DNA of 64,000 nucleotides from Harmothoe impar (GCA_947462335.1 OX381704.1:46690942-46754941), one strand, 5' to 3'. Shown: positions 24,309 through 38,100, numbered from the stretch's first letter. Notes: generated by a model not told the origin, from the sequence alone. Program-made: numbers and translations.

Positions 24309-27300
24309 TCATTGTTTGCTGTGTAAGGCGTGTTGTGATAGTGACGGCGTGGTCTCCTCCCCGCCGGGCGCGTCGAGTCCCTCCACCGTACATAGGGGCA
24401 TGGCCTCCTCCAACATCATCTTCAGCAGACCACGCTGTTCTAGGTGCTCCATGTTGTGGGCACGTAGACACCGCAGACTGAGCGAAATAAAAGAATAAAG
24501 GCACATGATTAATTCATAAGCGCTTTAAGGATGGCACAATACTCTATAACTCCATGTTCATTTGTTGCCCTTGCAGCCCTGGTAAGAATCCTGTAGGCTC
24601 AACATGATGTGGAAGGCAGCACTGGCGAGTAATTCGCCAGCGGCAATACATTGATGGTAACAAATGGATATAGTGCATCGAAGCACTGTGCCCCGCTTTG
24701 AATATATATAATGGGTTAAAAACAGAATTGGTGTTCCCAATAAACTATACAAGGCCAAACCTAAAATTAAACGACATTTTAAAAATGACTTAACATTTTG
24801 ATATTCCAAATCCTATCTTAAAGCTGCCATACTACCTCAGATATATAGAACGTTCACTTTCTGCATACCGTAAATTCTCGCGTATAAGCCTAACTCGCGT
24901 ATAAGCCGCATCCCTAACTTTGACAAATTATATAAGCCGCAGAGGGGGTCTGAATATTGCGATTTTGGTACTGTAGTATACTAATAAAAACTCTCGTATA
25001 AGCCGCACCCTATATAGGCATGTTTGGTATCATAAGAAAGCTGAGTCTGACTCGCGTACAAGCCGCGGCTTCTACGCGAGAATTTACGGTATTTATAAAG
25101 GGTCTCCTTAGTGCAGTGTACTGGTGAGATCCCAATCAAATTTGTGGCTTTTAACTGTGCTAAATTCAAAGCTAAAGATCAGAAAAAATAGAATGCTTCC
25201 AGCATTCTATTCAGCACTTAATTATATCAACAAGTTGGCGCCATCTGCAGTGTTACACTAGGAAATAGTAGACTCTGTTGGTAAGATCAGCGATGCAAGA
25301 CTTGCAGGTAGCAGTCCACTCAGTGCTGCCACCTGATGTCATTTTTTAACACTAACTTATCAAAGCCCACCAGAATATAAATAGTAGCTGGAATTAGAGT
25401 CTTGTTTTGCACATATTAAGAATCTCTTGTCAAAATAAATGACAGATTATAATAGGAAAAGGGTTATACAATCATCTGAGATACAAATGAAGATAATATA
25501 GGTTTGAGTGTGCCAAGTAGTATAGCAGCTTTAACCTCTTTATATAAAAGCATTTTAGCAGACAGCACCAATTTTCCTTTTTTGCCTCTAATATCATATA
25601 GCGATCGTCTACATCATGACTATTCACTATCCATAGGCCTTAATTTGGGAAACGCCTTGCGCATCAGTCCATCTTTCCAATATAATATATGCTCCTAGTC
25701 AAATAAACATCATGAGTTCTATTTGTCGCAGTTGTGTTTAACCCCCACTCCAGGTTGTCCCCGTGTTCTCTCGGTCCACAGTGCAAACATCAATTGCTAC
25801 CAGATTTCAGAGCAGGATTAAGAAGAGCAAAACATCTCGCTCTCAATATTTATTTACAAATACCCCATCATCAAATCCCTAATAGTGTCTTACTTCAGTT
25901 TGTGTAGTGCGGCCAGTCCTTTCTCGGTGATGTTCTTACAGCCGCTGACGTCCAGACAGACGAGGGAGCGCTTCACCTGCTGGAGGCGGTCGATGCACCA
26001 GTCGTCGATGTTCTCACAGTTACTGAGGTTCAGGTACTGCAGGTGCCGCAGGTCAACTACAACAGTACAATGAGAGTAGCATTAAACACAGGATCCCTCG
26101 GGGCTTCAGGTTACTGAGTTACTCGCCAGGGCTGCATTCATGCATGATGGCACATTTTGAACACACGCATACAATGAACCTATCAAAACGGGCCAATATG
26201 TTAAGAACGCCTTTAGACAACTACATCGCGATGCGGACTGAGTCCGATGGACATATATACGTATTACAAGACCACAAAGACACCATGCAGTTAAGCACAT
26301 TATGTACGTATGTACAAAATCATAAACTTACTGAAGTTGTCAAAACTTGTGTACATGATTTCTGTGTTGGAGGCGTCCACTGCCTCCAACTTGAAGGTGG
26401 ACACCTGCCTGTCCGGCAGGCGGTAGTTTCCCTCCTTGTCTTTCTCGATCCAACGGTTTGAGTCGACGAACTTCACGGCCCCACCGCGTTTCACAATGAA
26501 GTGGGATGTAGCCAGATCTGGACCTAGAGTCTGGTGACGATCACGCACAAATCTAAAAGCCAATAGACATAGAAGCTAGTACATGTATACACATTCCAAT
26601 CTCCAGAAAAAAATCCCCCCAATCACTCAAATAAGATATAGCCTTTGCACGTCACAAAGAAAATTACTGGGAAAATGGTGTAGCCAGGGTCCTTGACAAA
26701 ATTGCAGATTTAAATAATTCTCCTTTTCAATTCTCTCCCCTTTTTTAAACATACTGGTCTTTGATTATATAAAGATCGTTTGATAGGTGCCTGACTTAAT
26801 TAAAAGTATTCAACATTTCCTTCATAAAATTTAAGAAAATTACTGGGAAAATGGTCTAGCCAGGGTCCTTGACAAAATTGCAGATTTAAATAATTCCTTG
26901 ACAAAATTGCAGATTTAAATAATTCTCCTTTTCAATTCTCTCCCCTTTTTTAAACATACTGGTCTTTGATCATATAAAGATCGTTTGATAGGTGCCTGAC
27001 TTAATTAAAAGTATTCAACATTTCCTTCATAAAATTTTCCTTTCGCTATCCCTATCCCGAGAAATGTCTAATCAAAATAAGGCCAGCTTAATGTTGTAGG
27101 CAGCTGTGTTAGTATTGGGAAATTTCGGGGGGGGGGGGCATTTTGAACACCCTCCCCCCCTCAATCTCAGTGTCACTAATAGGTCTATAACTCCACCACA
27201 TTCCCGTTGCTGATCAATAAATGACGACACCCTTACTTTTTCAAAAAAAATAGGTCTATTACATGTGTACATACTCGTGGTCCTCTTTCAGCGCCTGCCA

Positions 27301-27480
27301 CCTCTTGCGCTTGGCCCATTGTGCTATGGCCTCGGGGCTCATGTCGATGGGTTGTTGTATGAAGGCGAGGAAGTCACGGTCTACACCTTTCTTGGAGCTG
27401 TACATAAGCCAGCCGAGCAGTGTGCGCTTCTGGATGTGTTGGTGGCAGCATTGTATGGCCGTCTGACGCAGCACACTCCT
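24309..27480 (-). CDS. DMAC2: DMAC2/ATP5SL-like mitochondrial leucine-rich-repeat protein, first coding exon missing
   Basis: Four minus-strand exons are seen: 27480-27275, 26552-26332, 26056-25894 and 24477-24309, ending in TGA (759 nt, 252 residues). Phases agree at every junction (0, 2, 1, 2). Vertebrate DMAC2 (formerly ATP5SL) assists assembly of the distal membrane arm of respiratory complex I. Matching features are the pre-LRR motif VKRGGAVKF followed by a W-I-x-x-D segment, then LRRs with LNLSNCENIDDWC and LDVSGCKNITEKGLAALH, then a short acidic tail. No ATG opens the first exon seen, and an in-frame TAA lies upstream of its acceptor, so a further exon carrying the start and mitochondrial presequence must lie above 27500. 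The poly(A) signal is about 55 bases past the stop. The paralogue DMAC2L (ATP5S) is a less likely alternative. Confidence 0.85.
24868..25089. mobile_element. 222-bp CCGTAAATTC-family miniature element, TA-flanked
   Basis: It has the same ends and exactly the same length as the copy at 2980-3201, with TA on both sides. It lies in the last intron of the DMAC2-like gene. Confidence 0.85.
26660..27037. repeat. Tandem duplication of about 176 bp
   Basis: The segment beginning AAATTACTGGGAAAATGGT recurs after 176 bases (26671 and 26847) with few changes. The second copy carries an extra internal repeat of CCTTGACAAAATTGCAG. It sits in a DMAC2-like intron with no coding signal. Confidence 0.85.
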
Positions 27481-30400
27481 CTGGAAGAAGGTATCAGCAT
27501 TTTATAAGTAGTTTACCTCGGCCTTACCTGCCTTTTCACTTATCAGACACTATAGGACCCCTATGACTTAGTACCGGTATGTAGCTAGTTGAGCTTTCCC
27601 AACCTTCTACTACGTGAAGGTTGGGCCACTGCAGGATAGCAAAAGCTGGGAATGAATGCGACCCAGGCTGGGTCGCAAAGCACAGGAGACCCGTAGATAG
27701 CGGCGCCACCTAGCGGGGAATTTTGGTAAACTCAAAGAGATAACACTATTTGTCTATGCGCTCCCGCGAAAACCCAAAGGCGTAGCCAGAGTGGGTTTCA
27801 TCGGAACTATATGTAGCTGCTGTCTGGCGCAGTAGCGCCAGATGTCTCAGGTTAAAAAAGATTGAGCATGTGAGTGGCCTCACAGATGACTCAGGGTAAG
27901 CTGAATCTGTAGCTTATCATGTACTTAGATATACATGTAGTACTCCCTTATAATCATTCATTGGTCCATACTGGCATCAGAAATGAATTCCTTGTTAGAA
28001 AGTTCCCTAAAGTCATGTGTCATACGTGTATGTTATTCCATTTCAGGCCAGCAGGTGGGTGTGGGTGAGCAGATGGGTGTGGGAGAGCAGGTGGGTGTGG
28101 GTGTGCAGGTGGGTGTGGGCGACAGTTGCAGGCTGCGGGCATGTACCGCCTTCTGTCCCTATCAAAAAGCCAGTCGATCGGACGATAAACGGCGACGATA
28201 TGGGTAGTACAGTTTTGAACTGCTCTGGACGCTCCTTTTATCCTGACACTGTTGCTGGCAACTATTGTGTTGTCTTGCACACTTCTCGGAGTGTACGAGA
28301 AGTAGGGGTGGCGCCACCCTTTGGTGAACGGTCACTATAGGAACTAAAATATTTTTTGGTGATGCTCTGTGTTGGAAACTTTTATTTAAATTTAATTTAA
28401 ACGTTTTAGATGGTTTTTATTGTGTGTTTAAGGGTATTTCCACTGTAGAAGATGGCATTTCTGTGTGTGAAGAGAGAAATATGGGAGACTTTGGCAAAAG
28501 TAGTGATTTCTATCTTTGCTTCAACACTGAAGCCTATGTGGCTTTCATTTAGAGGGTAGCAATTTAAGAATACTTAACAGTTTATGGAAAAGAGAGAAAT
28601 CAGTACCTGAAGATCGCAGGCCAATTACAGGGTGAAGGAAACACATTTCAGATTTCTTTTTGAAGGAAACATTTGTCCCCCGATCTTGCCCATCTATCCC
28701 TTTGGTCATCTGATGTCTATCTATAACACAAGCTGAATGATAGACATTCTCCTATGTAACAAAAACGTCTTAAAACATGGTTCAGTCGTTTAGTATTACC
28801 GTAAATTCTCGCGTATAAGCCTAACTCACGTATAAGCTGCACCCCTAACTTTGACAAATTACATAAGCCGCAGAGGGGCTCTGAATATCACGATTTTGGT
28901 ACTGTTGTATACTAATAAAAACTCTCGTATAAGCCGCACCCTATATAGGCATGTTTGGTATCAAAAGAAAGCTGAGTCTGACTCGCGTACAAGGTAGCTA
29001 GTACAAGGCGCGGCTTCTACGCGAGAATTTACGGTACTCAGTTTACCCTGAGTCAATTATTGGTCGCTAGATTCTGATAGGTGCTCCCTTAGGCTTAAGC
29101 TTAGGAGAAACCTTGCCTAGGTCGACATCGGTGACTATACTATAGATATATCATAGATGTACCGCTAGTCTACAGGGTTGTCAACTTTTGGGAATGAGCA
29201 AGAGTGAGACTTTTCCAAACTGATAAAGTGTGCGTGAACATATTGGGACGCGAAGCGCCGCGGTTCGAAAGCGCAGCGCTGCGACTAAGGCATGCCCCCC
29301 CAGAAAATTTAGATGTCAAATGGTGCAATTTGATGTGTTCTGAGAGCATCTTTGTAACTTTGGTTCTAATTGGAGTACGGTACCGGTATCTAAAAAAATC
29401 TTTCAGTTCTGGAAAGCCCAGAATCTCAGGAATGCGTGAGATTGCTTTACCCCTGCGTGAGAGCGTGAGAAAGGTGCAAATGTGTGAGTCTCACGCCCAA
29501 TGCGTGAGGGTTGACAGCCCTGCAGTCTATACCGGTACCAGCAAGTACAGTAGTTGCTGCTCCCAAGAATGACAGACATGCCCCCCCCCCCTCTGGACCA
29601 ACCTCATGGTACGATGTACAAGGTATTCCTTTTCCAGCCCCCTCCCCCCCCCCCCTCCTAGTCCTAGACCCGTCTGTATCTTTACCTGCTCGGGCGGGTG
29701 GACACGGTTGGGAGGGTCTGAGGGTGTGAGACTACACCCCCCCCCCCCTGGCCCCGTAAATGTGTCCACACACACCCTCAGGGCCTCCCCTCTACCAAGC
29801 ATGAACACACACTGCAGTGCATGGTGTAGGTATCTGGTTATGACTATATTATCGCTCACACGAATTATGATCTGAAATTGTAGCCTTCAGTTATACCCGA
29901 TTAAAAGACAATTTGCACCAAAGACGGAGCAAGTGAAGTGTGCCTTTTTGACTTACCAACATTGCTTTTAGAGGTGTGCTAGTGTATATCTTCTTGATTA
30001 AATGCCCTCCGAAAATCTCTTTTTCCGAGGCTTCGCGGTGACCTTAGCTGTGTATAGGCTCTGTGGGGAGAGTGTGAATAAAATAACAAACGCTCTCCTA
30101 GCAGATCCTTTGTATCTTCCCGCGCGACAAACCGGGGCGTCGCTCGTGCGTGTTTCGGTTTTCGGTTGTGGTATGTTGGCATGTGCTCCCGGGGGGGGGG
30201 GGGGCACTCCCTATCTTTTCTATAGTAACTATGTGTGAACATCCCCTCAAATTTGATACCCGGAGAAAAATCAACAAAATAGCACCCTTTTCAAGGAAAA
30301 TTGAGTCTAAAACATACCCCAATCAAGGGAGACTTAGAAAAATATACCCTTACCGAGAGTGGCCGAGAAAAATTATAGAACCCTCAAACAATAGGCTTAA

Positions 30401-32751
30401 AATGTACCCTAATAAATATTGAAAAAGATTTCCAGATACAAGTTTTCCCTGTCATAAGGCCTTAAAACATATCCCTTTTCCTCCAAAATTGCCTAAAAAA
30501 CACCCCTTTTCAAGGCCCCTCGCGGGTCCGTGCCCAGAGTCCAAAAATATACCCTTTCCCTTGGAATCATGTTCACACATAGGCCTAGTCAGTAATGCTG
30601 AGGGAGTGGCCCCCGGGCATGTGCTCGTTCCCACTGTAGGCCTACAGATAAAGCTTAGGCTACAGTTACAAACACATGTACCCTATTCGACGTAATAAGC
30701 GCCCTCCCCCTTTTTGGGGGGCATTTTTAGACTAGGGGCCTACCTAGCTGGTAGAACAAAGGCTCAAATTTCACGATTTCGATGTTGGTGACAATTTAAG
30801 GGCCCCAGCCGGGGGGTTGCTGTGTCACTTGTCGATTTTAAGAAATGCCAATGTCCCTTGTCGAATTTAAGAAAAGGGTCTTGTCCCTTGTCACTAACAC
30901 AGTAAAAATGTCACCAGCCCTCATGTCACTTGTCGATTTTAAGGAATGCCTATGCCATTTGTCGATTTTGAGAAATAGGTCTTGTCCCTTGTCACTAGGC
31001 TCATGTTGATTTGTCGATTTCATCTGTCTGGGGCCCTAACAGAGCTCCCTCCCAGTGAACAAAAAACGTTATACAACATTTTTTGCTGAGGTTGCAGAAT
31101 GTCCCATGAAGAGCTCCCAGGAGTGCCCAGATAGGGAAAGTGCATGGTAAAATTAGTTTCAAATGGCTGCACTGAAAACCAAGAGGAAGGTTCCGAGTCA
31201 TTATGACAACCTAGGTCGTCATAATGACTAATGGGAAGTGCTCTGGAGAATGGTGTATGAATATAGACCCTAATTAGTTCACCTCCTAACGAGAGGCATC
31301 CCTTTCAAATATTTGGTTTACTCTTGATTAAACTAAGTACCGTAAAACCTCGCGTATAAGCCACGGCTTGTACGCGAGTCAGACTCAGCTTTCTTTTGAT
31401 ACCAAACATGCCTATAATTATAGGGTGCGGCTGTAGATATTATATAGATGTAGAAGTTTATATGATGAGAAGTTTATATTATATAGGCCCTATGTACATT
31501 CTGTGCATGATGTGAAGCAATAGAGATCATGTAATATTCATACAAAACTAGTGTCCGAAACTGACCGATACTGTATGCAGACTGTAATTGTGATGGATAC
31601 AATTCCCAACCGCCTGCCATTTTTGCTTTTCCACCCGTTGTACATTGTATTGTTAACCGGTACTGGTCAGTTATGTTATATGGATTATGTAAAGCATCTA
31701 TATAATATTATATTTTGACTTGACTACCTGCACTTGGCTAGATGTAATTTTTGCCAAATAAAAATCATTAAACTCAAAAACTCTTTACTTGTCATAAATA
31801 CGTTGTGTATGGGTGAGAATGATGGCCTTGAAGGTATAGAGACTACTCTGCTCCCTGTCACCAGTTTATGTCTCATGATAGAAAATTTACTTCATTCAAT
31901 TTACCCTGGGTGGCAGTACATGACAGGGCATGTCCCATCTGCAACACCCAGATATGCCCTGGGTTGTCCCAATGACTACCCAATGTTGTTGAGAGTTGTC
32001 ATTACTGGTGACTGTAGGTCTTCAAATTTACAATACCTAAATTAACAACCTTAAGGTAATCATTCTGACTACCAAATCCATGTGACTACCTAAGCCCTGG
32101 TAACAAATAACGAGAAATTATCGTGATTATTTGGGGATTCTGTGAGCAAAATTTCCCGGGATTTCCCGGGATTGGAAACCTGTGATTTGCCATGTAAAAT
32201 CTAGTTAAATCACGAGATTTACCCCAGCCATTGAGAGGGTCAAGGTCGTTTTCTGTTGACAATATGTACAGACATTCAGTCCAGTCGGCCTCTGTGTCAC
32301 AAGGGATGTGGCATTTGTTACTACATGGTGGGGTGGATTGGCTGTAGATTATCCTACCCCCAAACCTGATCAAAAACCTAATTAAAATAGATTTTAAGGT
32401 CTCATTATTACCAGGCCAATACTACAACCAAGCTATAATGTAATGTGGGCTATTCTGACTAATGAGTTATATAACTGGTTAAGAAAAGGTGTTAACCTCA
32501 TGATTGATTTCTCGGTGTGAATGTGCTTAAAATTACACACATATTTTAAGGAGTGGGGTCAAACAAATGTATTCACCTTTGCTAGTGGTGGTGGGGTTGG
32601 GTGAAAATGAAAACAACAGGCAATAAGGCTAAATACCTGAATTAACTGTGAAACCCCCACCACCAGTGTTAATACTTACCACTCCCAAACATGGTACCAC
32701 TGCTGTCCGGACCTTCTAATTATAGAATCCTGTTCTGACTTACCGTCTCAG
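27481..32751. other. Repeat-rich region upstream of the DMAC2-like gene
   Basis: The missing first DMAC2 exon and promoter should lie here, but I found no ATG followed by a phase-0 donor. Contents are a GTGGGTGTGGGTG repeat at 28054-28130, a TA element at 28799-29034, C/G-rich low complexity at 29578-29760 and 30190-30205, repeats of AAAAATATACCCTT type at 30247-30560, a CCGTATTC fragment at 30679-30732, two related units of TTGTCGATTTTAAG type at 30820-31020, and a CCGTAAAACC fragment at 31340-31432. Confidence 0.5.
28799..29034. mobile_element. CCGTAAATTC-family miniature element, 236 bp, TA-flanked
   Basis: The ends are CCGTAAATTCTCGCG and CGCGAGAATTTACGG, with TA on each side. It is about 14 bp longer than the 222-bp copies because of a small internal duplication near GGTAGCTAGTACAAGG. 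Confidence 0.85.
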
Positions 32752-35112
32752 TTGGTATCCTACAAGCCAAGGTGCCACATCAACTCCCCAGAAGACCCAC
32801 AAGAACATGTAAGTATATGCCAATGAATGTTAAATATGCGTGTTTTTTTATAGCACCTAAAGTCTGCATTAGTGACATACATTTGCCCAAATTACATTAT
32901 ATACATACTGACATTCTTGAACCTGCATTTTATGTAATTTCCTCTACCATACAGTACCGATGTCTACTCCAGGTTGATGACATATATGCAGATAGAATTG
33001 ACCTTAGAGGCTCTCACAATAACTTTGTAATATTATGCACCCATTATTTGCTCCTAGTATGATGCATAAGTATGTAAAAGACGTGTCCATGTTTTGGTTG
33101 AACAACAGACATATCATTTCCAAGTGATTTTCGGTGCATAAGTGTAAAGTTTGTAAGCCATTGTGAATACATCGTAATTGTAAGACATAATGACCCTTCA
33201 ATGTGTGGCAGAAAGTTGATTGTTATGTTCGCTCCACTGAAGCAGAGTACCCTACTCAATCTACTGTGAGCAATGTGTGGTATGGGGAGGGGGGTCTCCC
33301 AGCTCACAGTCCAGCAGACTCACTCAAGCAGTACCTTTCTCCACCACAAGGACTCCAAATGGGACAAAACCATAGTACACATGTATTTTGAGACTATCTC
33401 GCACATTTGAGATTATCTGTCAGGATTTTGAGACTACCTCGCAGTTTTTAGACTACACATATCAAATACAAATGGTGTCGATATATCTTTTATTTGTCCA
33501 TGTTTATGTTTACAGGTGCCAGCTGAGCCTTTTAAGACGTGGAAGATGTATTATAATTCATGCTACCAACATGATCAGAGTCTATACTGGAGACTACTGA
33601 CTGCTAATTGGTTATACAGGAAAGAGAATAAATGCCCACTATGCGGTACAGTTATATTAAATTTACTAGAAAGGGATTAGTGTCATTGTATTTGAGAAAG
33701 ACCAATTACAATCTAATATAGTTATGCTATAATGAACTATGTATTACATTCGTGCCATTTCATCTGAGAGTGTATTTGCCTCCATAAAGGTTGATAAAAA
33801 TGCCTCGTGAAATAATCTCCATGACATACACTGTCAATAGATAAATTTAAAATGTTATCTTATCTAATGCCATTGGTTCTTTGCAGAGAGACAGGTGTTG
33901 CCGTGCACCCTTCATGACCTACTACTCCGCCATGGCTCGTATGGCTCGCCCCTGACACCTGTATCGGCAATAGGGGTGTGCGATAAATACAACTTGATAG
34001 TCTTCGAGCAGGTGGCGTCTTTGAGCTGGTGACGTCTTTGACCAGCAACCTTTTTAATTACTGAAATGGGGCCTACATAGAAAGAAATGCGTGGAAATTT
34101 GTAATATATAGTGTTATAATATATTTTAACATTTTCCACGCATTTCTTTATATATAAAAGCCCCATTTCAGTGATTTAAAAGGTAGCTGGTCAAAGACGT
34201 CACCTGGTCAAAGACGTCACCTGATTATTAAAGACGTCACCCAGTCAAAGACTATCAAACTGTATCGATCTCATCAGGCACAGCCTTCAGTCTGTGCCAT
34301 ATCCGCAGGTATCTACGCACCTCCCAATAAAATGAAAGGTATCATGATATTCTTTGAATTTTGTGCCATATTTCAGGTGCACTTTTTTATGGAGTCAGTA
34401 GTTTGGTAATTATGGCAAAAATAAAATATAAATCAAGATCTAACAATGATAAATGGATTTTTCAAAAAGTGTACAGTAGAAAACAAAGACTTCAACCATC
34501 CAAGAGTAGGCTAGAGTCATATAATTCGACAAATGTATTCACGCCTCTTGTGGGAACTGAGCCTTGTGAATTCTATGGCAATATAATTAAATCCAAATAG
34601 CACATCATATAGAAACATATGTACCAAATGGCCTGGAATCATATTATAGTGGTAAAAAAAATCAATGTCTAAAGTTATTGGAATCTAGATAGTTGAAGCT
34701 CACACAAGAGATTGTTTTCCATTAGAGATATCCAAAGGGTCAAAAGACTTTTACTAAAACGTACTGCAATGATTAAATATAAAATTCAGTTCCTTGTTGC
34801 ATGACTTCTTAGTTTCAAAGTCCCAAAACCGAGATATCAAGCCAGCGACCACCTATTAAAATTATTTTCATACGTTAGCAAATGATCGGAATAATTGTTT
34901 GTGAAAGAAAAAAATCTGTGGATATTAATATTATTTTCTGATCATAATTTAGCTTTCATCTTTTCATTATGTAAAAACGACCATAAAAAACTAATACACT
35001 ACTCAATATGATTGAGTCTCAACATTTATTTACAGGATCAGGGAGGATAGAGACCCGGGGGAAGAGGATGTCTCGTCTACTATCATCTCACAGACAATCT
35101 GGATCAAAATGA
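32752..35112 (+). CDS. Candidate gene of unknown family (exon set uncertain)
   Basis: I do not recognise this protein. Candidate exons are 32752-32808 (19 codons, phase 0 both sides, strong donor GTAAGT) and 33516-33645 (acceptor TTTACAG, ends phase 1). The second holds WKMYYNSCYQHD and a Cys pair KCPLC. The next exon could be 33887 onward (ERQVLPCTLHDLLLR), 34373-34600 or 35036-35112 (ends SHRQSGSK then TGA); all three enter in phase 1. AATAAA follows at 35521. The 33887 exon runs into an inverted-repeat transposon at 33985-34265. No start exon is seen. This could be a real gene, a decaying gene, or chance splice-like signals. Confidence 0.33.
33985..34265. mobile_element. Inverted-repeat miniature element with about 80-bp arms
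   Basis: The left arm starts TTGATAGTCTTCGAGC and contains repeated GACGTCTTTGACCAG. The right arm is its complement, ending GTCAAAGACTATCAAA, with an AT-rich centre around TATAGTGTTATAATATA. Outer bases GCGATA and TATCGATC extend the symmetry. No open frame is present. Confidence 0.85.
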
Positions 35113-38100
35113 TGATAACCGTTTATGTATAATTAATGATGAGGCTGTGTTGAAGAACGAATATTTATGACATTGGCCAAGGAAATACCTAGACATCTAG
35201 GTTGATTTAAGGGCATGTAAGCAATCTCTTTGATTTTGTAAAGCTAGGGCCCATAGGTCAAAAGTTGTTGAACGTTCTTTTAAACATCCATGACATCTTA
35301 CAGACTTCCTTATTGGGGCTAAAAAAATAGTCAAAATTATCTGGAATTTCTTCTTTCAAATTTTCCAAAGAAAGTCTATAAGCACTGCCCTATTATACTA
35401 TACCTGGTAGGGTAACTTTTAAAAAACAAGCCTATTTTCTTTTGATTTTGCCCCACACAGGTCAGCTAGAGACCACAATGCTGATTGGAAATGCTATGAT
35501 GCAAGAAAACTATTTTTTCAAATAAAAATTGAATATCACTAGCAGTGTGTTTGTTATTTTCTTTCATCATTTTTGTCTCGTCTATACCAACCGTATTCAT
35601 CGTAAAGTACATAAATTTACTGTACTATAGTGTTATGCAACATTAGGTCACATACATAATATCATACAATATAACGCTACATAATTCATGGGCAGGCTAT
35701 TATGGCAAAATAAAACGATCATGTCATAAGTGGAAGACCACATTCATCCCCAATAAAGCTAGTGATTTTGAAGTTATATATGGGGATTTTATCATGAAAT
35801 CTCGTGAAAAACCCGTGATTTCTCTTAATAGACCTGTTATATCACGTGATTTTGAGAATCCCGTGATATAACGGGATTATTTGCTCACAGAATCCCGTGA
35901 TATCACGGGAATGTAACCCGGGTTAATCTCGGGAATGACCCCAGTTCAACCCGTGTTCTTCAGGGGGAATTCACGGGAATTTGTTTCCAGGGAGGTCATC
36001 ATTATGACACCTTTGGTCTATATGGATCAGATAATTATGACTACCTTAGGTCGTCACAACGATGACCTAAGGTCGTCACCTTCATGACTGAAAGTTGTCA
36101 ATTTTGGTATTGTCAAAATGACGACCCTGAGGTTTTCAGTGTGGGAAGGGAGAAGGAGTCCCATGTAGCTGACAGATGACTCCCAGAAGCAGCCAGTGGG
36201 ATAGCACAAATGGCCTATATGTGACCAATTGCTGTTTACGCTCCGATCAACTTGATTACATTTTGGCATGGTCGGAAAGCAGAGGGTACCTGTGGCCTGC
36301 CAATTTCACCCACACCCACTTGCTCACCACATCCACCTGCTTGGCTGAAACGTGATATATCATACTAGTGTAATACATGATTTGAGGGTAGTTTTGAACC
36401 AGGAATTCATTTTTGCTCTCAGAATTTACTAATAATTCATTGATTTACGCCTTTGATCTTTCATTCAATCACTTAATCACCCTGACCCTGAGCCATTTGT
36501 GATGTAAAACGCACACTCAAACTTTTTTCAAAATGAAAACAACTTTTTTTTTCACTTCGATTTTTTTTTCATGACCACTTGACTTTCCACGTTTACTTTA
36601 TGTTTTGCAGATTTCCAGGTATAATTATGGTGGCTCTTCTGGTCCTCCGTAACAGAGAGGGATACCCAGTAAACAAGAAAAACACGGTAAAGAACATTTC
36701 AGGATGTTTCTCTACGGTTTCTTACCATGTCCAAACGTTGTGTTACGTTTATTTCGACGTAAAATAAAGTATGTTGTTACCTGGGTAGAGTTGGAGAAGG
36801 TAGAGAAGTAGGCTAGTATGCATCAATGAATAACTTTCTCCTCTCAAAATTGTCAGAATTAAGAAATGCCAGAAAATACTGAAAATATTGCTGCCCCTCC
36901 CACACTCACCACCCTCTTATCACATCCTTTGATCTTAATACATGAAGTGAGTAGAAAGAAGGTAAAGAAGACTCCAGGCTGGGGTATTGAGCAGCCATCC
37001 AGACCCTAACACCAGGAATATAGCTACTTCATCTTTTCAAAGGGATACACTCATCCAAAGAAAGGACTTTTAGAAAAGGTGGGAAGATGCCACCCCTCTT
37101 GATATGAGGGCCTGGAGGGCTGCCCATCACCCTATAGAGGAGTCATTTTCCAAGCTCTACTAATGATTATTTTCTGCATAACATTTGTATTTATATAGTC
37201 AAAGTATTGGACGAGGATGGCATTTTTTTAAATACCTACACAAAGGTGGGAAGGGCAGCCAATCTTCAGAATCAGTCTTTTTAATTTCATTTCTCACCAT
37301 CATTTATGAATGGGTGAGTTATCAGTTTGCGGGCTCTGCTGATACACCCCGCAGTATTTGGGACTGGTATGGTATACTGCATATATTATAATAGTTCTGT
37401 GCATTATGTAATTATTACCTCGCGCTACAGTACCACATCACATCAGTAGGTATGCATACCTCTGTACTGCGGTTATGTTTACCGGGGCCAAGTTTGGATC
37501 CTCTCAATAATACAAGAGGGTCCCCTGGGTGCCCTGCCGGCCCGGCGGCCGCTGATTAGACGGAAGAGCTGCTCACACCCCATGTAGCGAGCAGGTGGGG
37601 AGCCCGCCCCACGTGACCTGGTAACCTTGGAGTTCACGCAACATGCATGGCTGAATAGCACAAGTACCATAACAAGTTTCATTCTGGCAGCATTTCTCTG
37701 GATATCAATGAGTATGCTATTACATTCCTGACGATATATCAACGGTAGTTTTTTCTGAGGACAGTAGTGCAGGTAGGGTTTCAAGATTACATTAAAGGCT
37801 AGGACCTCCCAGCCTAAATCCTAAAAACCGCAGCCAGGCTTGTTGAGTTTATATAACACTTCAGTTATATTTAGAATCCCCCTAACAGAATCCAGCACAT
37901 GCAGGCATATCCTAGCCCTGTGAGCCTGTATTCCCCAGCACCAGTACCCCATGTATAAAGGCTCAGGCAACCAACAAATGGTTTGCTTGTTGTTCCTTTT
38001 CAGCAGTCCTCTGGTCTAGACAAGTTGCACTGGTGTGACCAGCAGTTGCACTCTGCCAGTGGTATAGTATTGAGTACTAGTGATACCCACCAGTGTACTG

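Noticed and set aside
25188..25212. Perfect hairpin AATAGAATGCT/AGCATTCTATT with a 3-base loop
   Set aside because: It resembles a terminator, but the context is a eukaryotic intron. There is no T run or gene end, so I give it no function.
36609..36690. Possible coding exon (FPGIIMVALLVLRNREGY) with AG and GT borders
   Set aside because: It ends in phase 0 and no neighbouring exon fits. The LITAF-like exon at 39273 needs phase 2.
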